In this document: positions 5,745-6,831 of the stretch, piece after piece
Position numbering within the stretch: position 1 is the first letter of the stretch
How the letters are laid out: each line of letters opens with the position of its first letter
Source of the DNA: Auritidibacter sp. Marseille-P8566
GTDB lineage: Bacteria > Bacteroidota > Bacteroidia > Flavobacteriales > Flavobacteriaceae
NCBI GenBank assembly: GCA_943325595.2
Contig: CALPQA020000102.1
Location: forward strand, 1-6,831
DNA: 6,831 nt
Direction: 5' to 3'
The notes under the pieces: model-generated
What the model saw: the letters and a program-made list of their open reading frames with translations, nothing else
Databases searched by the model: none
What the model was told of the DNA's origin: nothing
Position numbers and translations under genes: made by a program

Positions 5745-6831
5745 ATGAATAAAAAATACTTCCTACTAAAACTAACAATAGTGTTAGTTGCCTTTTTTGG
5801 TAAAATTGAAAATTCAAACTCTCAAACCGTAAACCTTTCCAACTATGTAAGAGTAGGTCGTTACGATTTGCCAGAACCTACAAGAACGACTCATCCGGCC
5901 AATAATTTATTATGTCAAGAAGCCTCCGCGGTAACTTATAATTGGGATACAGATACCTTATTTATTGTTGGCGATGGAAGTACAGCGATTGTTCAAGTGT
6001 CAAAAACAGGTGCACTTATTAATACGATGACTTTGGCTCAAGGAACTAGCCCTCTAGGAACTGAGTTTTATGATACCGAAGGCCTAACGTATATTGGTAA
6101 CGGACAATTTGTAATGGCTGAAGAAAGAGACAGACAAATAGTAAAATTCACTTATGTTGCAGGAGGTACGCTAACGAGAAGCAACACACAAACTGTTAAA
6201 CTGGGAACTTTTGTGAATAATATTGGTACAGAAGGATTGACATTTGACCCTATAACCAACGGATATATCGTTTTGAAAGAGATTACTCCAATGGGTATTT
6301 TTCAAACAGGTGTTGATTTTGCCGCTGGTACAGCAACCAATGGTTCTGCAACGACAGTTAATTCTATAAATTTATTTGATCCCGCATTATTAAATGTAAC
6401 TGATGTAGCAGATGTGTTTGCGTTGTCCAATATTCCTGCATTATCAACAAATCCTTTGTATCAAAATCTATTGGTGTTAAGCCAAGAAAATGCAAGAATA
6501 ATCAATGTTAATAGAAGCGGTGTAATAGCAAGCTCTTTAAATATAGTTTCAGATATAGGAAATCCTCTTGACCTTCCAAATCAACAGCACGAAGGATTAA
6601 CGATGGATCGCGATTATAAATTATATGTTGTTAATGAAAATGGAGGAGGAGATATTGACCATCCACAGCTATGGGTATATGCGCCTTCTACAGCTTTAAA
6701 TGCAGCGCCAACTGCTATTACTTTAACAAATGTTACCAATTCAATTTTAGAAAACAGCAATACAACTTCAGCGGTTAGAGTGGCAGATATTGTGGTTACA
6801 GATGATGGATTAGGAACAAATAATTTAACAA
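5745..6831 (+). CDS. Exported SdiA-regulated/YjiK-like beta-propeller protein with cadherin-like domain (3' end beyond window)
   Basis: The frame is open from the ATG at 5745 to the right edge (362 full codons). Residues 1 to about 26 are a signal peptide: NKKYF start, hydrophobic core about 10-19, likely cleavage before QTVNL. Residues about 31-315 resemble the SdiA-regulated (YjiK-type) propeller domain: CQEASAVTYNWDTDTLFIVG, EFYDTEGLTYIGNGQFVMAEE, TEGLTFDPITNGYIVLKE, HEGLTMDRDYKLYVVNENGG. The recurring E(G/A)(L/V)TY/TF phrases mark the blades. From about 320 a cadherin-like repeat begins (APTAITLTN, ILENSN, ADIVVTDDGLGTNNL) with acidic calcium-binding-type residues, and is cut by the edge. 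In this family architecture more cadherin-like repeats and a T9SS tail would be expected downstream; this is inference. No substrate can be assigned. It is a separate transcription unit with its own promoter. Confidence 0.88.
   Translation, partial: MNKKYFLLKLTIVLVAFFGKIENSNSQTVNLSNYVRVGRYDLPEPTRTTHPANNLLCQEASAVTYNWDTDTLFIVGDGSTAIVQVSKTGALINTMTLAQGTSPLGTEFYDTEGLTYIGNGQFVMAEERDRQIVKFTYVAGGTLTRSNTQTVKLGTFVNNIGTEGLTFDPITNGYIVLKEITPMGIFQTGVDFAAGTATNGSATTVNSINLFDPALLNVTDVADVFALSNIPALSTNPLYQNLLVLSQENARIINVNRSGVIASSLNIVSDIGNPLDLPNQQHEGLTMDRDYKLYVVNENGGGDIDHPQLWVYAPSTALNAAPTAITLTNVTNSILENSNTTSAVRVADIVVTDDGLGTNNLT

Overview
The window looks like a chromosomal segment of a flavobacterium (Bacteroidota, Flavobacteriia, most like Flavobacterium). 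The DNA is AT-rich and the gene starts lack Shine-Dalgarno sequences, with A-rich leaders in front of the start codons. Two promoters fit the Bacteroidota -7 consensus TAnnTTTG. Every gene encodes an exported protein, one of them with a C-terminal tail of the type IX secretion system (T9SS) kind. No database search was possible, so all family names rest on recognition of sequence patterns.

Layout: (1) Positions 1-1700, minus strand, hold the first 566 codons of a large surface protein: signal peptide, a beta-rich N-terminal domain, a fibronectin type III domain and a long glycine-rich region that runs off the left edge. (2) Positions 1701-2360 are a 660-bp AT-rich divergent intergenic region with an interrupted inverted repeat, a promoter for the rightward genes and an eight-codon leader ORF. 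(3) Positions 2361-4957, plus strand, are a two-gene unit: a 784-residue secreted protein with a lectin-like N-terminal region and a ChiA-like (type C) T9SS tail, then a 71-residue protein with a signal peptide and one C-terminal membrane anchor. The unit ends at a strong intrinsic terminator (4977-5005). (4) Positions 5031-5593 are a non-coding mosaic of short repeat families arranged as a tandem duplication of a composite C-A-C-B unit. (5) From 5745 to the right edge, plus strand, is an exported SdiA-regulated/YjiK-like beta-propeller protein that enters a cadherin-like domain at the edge. Its promoter carries two interlocked inverted repeats.

Taken together this is a cell-surface/secretome neighbourhood. 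Three large exported proteins with binding-type modules (FnIII, lectin-like, cadherin-like) sit in three transcription units: one leftward and two rightward. No enzyme active site, defence system, mobile-element gene, CRISPR array or structural RNA is visible. The least explained parts are the composite repeat region, the small anchored protein paired with the T9SS substrate, and the regulatory DNA in front of the two rightward units.
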